Part shown: piece by piece, positions 62,387 to 64,000 of the stretch
Layout: each line of letters opens with the position of its first letter
How positions within the stretch are numbered: position 1 is the first letter of the stretch
NCBI GenBank assembly: GCA_963827605.1
Contig: CAWHBK010000001.1
Location: forward strand, 2,046,001-2,110,000
From: DSYU01 sp963827605
GTDB taxonomy: Bacteria > Chloroflexota > Anaerolineae > Anaerolineales > Anaerolineaceae
Reading direction: 5' to 3'
Length of the DNA stretch: 64,000 nt
The notes under the pieces: generated by a model
The model's input: the letters and a program-made list of their open reading frames with translations, nothing else
Database searches by the model: none
Told to the model about the DNA's origin: nothing
Translations under genes and position numbers: made by a program

Positions 62387-64000
62387 ATGGTCTCAGAACA
62401 AAAGCCTTTTGATTGGCTGGTCAAACAGGGGATGGAGTGGCTGGGCAAAGGGCGGTTGGCAAAAACAACCGGGCGACTACGAATACCCGGGCTAAAATCA
62501 CGGGTTGAGGTGTTTCGGGACCGCTGGGGGGTGCCGCATATTTACGCGGAAAACGAAACCGACCTGTTTTTTGCGCAAGGCTTTGTCCACGCGCAGGACC
62601 GCTTCTTTCAAATGGAAACCCAGCGCCGCCTGGTGGCAGGCCGGTTGGCGGAGATTTTTGGACAGGTGGCGATCGTGGTGGACCGCTGGATGCGCGTTCT
62701 TGGCCTCTACCGAACGGCCGAACAGGAAGTGGAACGCCTGGATGAAGCCAGCAGCGCGGTTCTTGAGGCGTACACAGCCGGGATCAATGCCTGGCTTAAG
62801 TTCCGGCATTTGCCGGTAGAATTTTCACTGCTGCGCATTGAGCCGGAACCCTGGCAGCTGGCCGACAGCCTGGCCTGGTCAAAAATGATTTCCTGGACGC
62901 TCTCGGGAAACTGGGAGAGCGAGCTGATGCGCAAGCAGCTGTTCGATAAGTTAGGCGCTGAGCAGGCGGAACAGCTGGAGCTTTTAGAAGAGGAGAACTG
63001 GCCGCTGGTGTTAGATTTGCCGGATGTGTTAGGTCTAAAAAAGAATATGGCCCGCCTGGCCCGGTCGTGGACCGGGCCGGGGGCAGGGCAGGGTGTCGGC
63101 AGCAATAACTGGGCCATCTCCGGCGAGCGAACGGCCACGGGAAAGCCGATCTTATCCAATGATATGCATATGTTGTTAAGCGCTCCGGCGGTGTGGTATG
63201 AAAATCATCTGGCGGGCGGCGCGTTGAATGTTACCGGGATCAGTCTGCCGGGGCTGCCATTTGTGGTATCCGGGCATAACGGGCACGTGGCCTGGGGATT
63301 TACGGCCGGGTTTGCGGATGTACAGGATTTATACGAGGAGCATTTGCGTACCACGCCGGCAGGGGAAATCGAATACGAATACCAGGACGCATGGTATCCG
63401 GCGGAGGTACGCCGGGAGGAGATTAAGGTTCGTTTTGGCGCATGCGTGACGGAGGAAGTCATCGTCACCCGGCACGGCCCGATCATTACTTCGCTGCTGG
63501 AGGGCGAGACTGAAACGCCGCTGGCACTGACCTGGACGGCGGCGGAAACCAGCGGGAGCACCTTCCGGGCCGCAATGGGCATGAGCCGCGCCAAAAACTG
63601 CAAAGAGTTTCAGGAAGTGCTGCGAACGTGGAATACTCCCGTGCTCAACACCGTGTTCGCCGACACGCAGGGCAACATTGCCTATAAGATGATTGGCAAG
63701 GTGCCCATCCGCGCCAAAGGGGCCGGCAACCTGCCGGCGCCAGGCTGGAATGGCGAGTACGAGTGGACGGGGTTTATCCCGTACGATGAAATGCCGCACC
63801 TCTTCAACCCACCCAGCGGCTATATTGCCACCGCCAACAACCATGTGGCCGGGCCGGATTACCCGTACTTTTTAGGACGCGACTATGTTTGCGGCGACCG
63901 CGCAGAGCGGATTGTGGAGCTGATCCTGCGCAAGCCGATCATCGATATTCCGTATATTCAGGAGATGCAATTCGACCAGGTTTCTCCAACCGCGCAGACA
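62387..64000 (+). CDS. Penicillin acylase-family Ntn hydrolase (3' end outside window)
   Basis: 538 codons are visible and open at the window end. VEVFRDRWGVPHIYAENETD begins the alpha chain, and GSNNWAISGERTATGKPILS places the autocatalytic nucleophile Ser at residue 239; DMHMLLSAPAVWYENHL and GLPFVVSGHNGHVAWGF follow. The family cleaves amides such as penicillin G or acyl-homoserine lactones. No signal peptide is visible, unlike many relatives. GAGGGG precedes the ATG. Confidence 0.92.
   Translation, partial: MVSEQKPFDWLVKQGMEWLGKGRLAKTTGRLRIPGLKSRVEVFRDRWGVPHIYAENETDLFFAQGFVHAQDRFFQMETQRRLVAGRLAEIFGQVAIVVDRWMRVLGLYRTAEQEVERLDEASSAVLEAYTAGINAWLKFRHLPVEFSLLRIEPEPWQLADSLAWSKMISWTLSGNWESELMRKQLFDKLGAEQAEQLELLEEENWPLVLDLPDVLGLKKNMARLARSWTGPGAGQGVGSNNWAISGERTATGKPILSNDMHMLLSAPAVWYENHLAGGALNVTGISLPGLPFVVSGHNGHVAWGFTAGFADVQDLYEEHLRTTPAGEIEYEYQDAWYPAEVRREEIKVRFGACVTEEVIVTRHGPIITSLLEGETETPLALTWTAAETSGSTFRAAMGMSRAKNCKEFQEVLRTWNTPVLNTVFADTQGNIAYKMIGKVPIRAKGAGNLPAPGWNGEYEWTGFIPYDEMPHLFNPPSGYIATANNHVAGPDYPYFLGRDYVCGDRAERIVELILRKPIIDIPYIQEMQFDQVSPTAQT

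Overview
This 64 kb window (roughly 55-60% G+C, genes densely packed on both strands, no rRNA, confirmed tRNA, CRISPR array or transposase gene) looks like chromosomal DNA of a member of the Chloroflexota, most likely class Anaerolineae. The assignment is an inference. It rests on the mix of families: a Thermus-type alpha-aminoadipate lysine cluster, large CARDB/FN3 secreted proteins ending in an LPxV-type tail, ABC exporters starting MHGGGWW, many Gfo/Idh/MocA and enolase-superfamily sugar enzymes, and STAND/TPR proteins.

Layout. 0-11 kb: the end of a secreted protein, a giant membrane-anchored coiled-coil protein, a FlaR-like kinase/MFS/CrtC-like operon, a CatE-type dioxygenase, a YcaQ-type glycosylase and an ABC exporter. 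11-24 kb: a PAS-GGDEF cyclase, a 1143-residue papain-family protease with four CARDB repeats, a DHA2 drug exporter, an esterase, a frameshifted molybdopterin oxidoreductase, a URO-D-family protein and a LacI-type sensor without a DNA-binding domain. 24-34 kb: GNAT, hemolysin III, YdeI, two enolase-superfamily enzymes around a P22-antirepressor-like gene with twin palindromic operators, an S9 peptidase, L-arabinose isomerase (frameshifted) and a slipin. 34-44 kb: a DUF4062-STAND-TPR protein, a tiny repeat protein, sugar oxidoreductases, a thioesterase, a Tat-exported phosphodiesterase and a kinase/nucleotidyltransferase/oxidoreductase operon.

44.6-49.2 kb: an apparent extracytoplasmic O-acylation cassette made of MBOAT acyltransferase, AlgJ/AlgX-like protein, acetyl-CoA-synthetase-like ligase and acyl carrier protein. 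Its parts match the Dlt system (DltB, DltD, DltA, DltC), but the ligase looks acetate-type. 49.9-55.5 kb: the lysine operon, read on the minus strand as homocitrate synthase, homoaconitase large and small subunits, homoisocitrate dehydrogenase and LysX. It is preceded by a strong promoter and two successive leader-attenuator units. The first leader is a 23-codon peptide with four Lys codons, and its end can pair with the terminator arm. The second is a longer Lys-rich frame before a second terminator. This is the most exciting regulatory structure seen. 55.5-64 kb: a GyrI-like/YafY divergent pair, a polytopic glycosyltransferase-like protein, a small secreted protein, an ArsR regulator, endonuclease V and the start of a penicillin acylase.

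Caution. About twenty single-base frame changes are visible, around twelve of them in 51.8-55.9 kb. Protein sequence stays recognisable in every shifted frame, so local consensus error is at least as likely as gene decay. Frameshifted genes are listed over their full reconstructed span.
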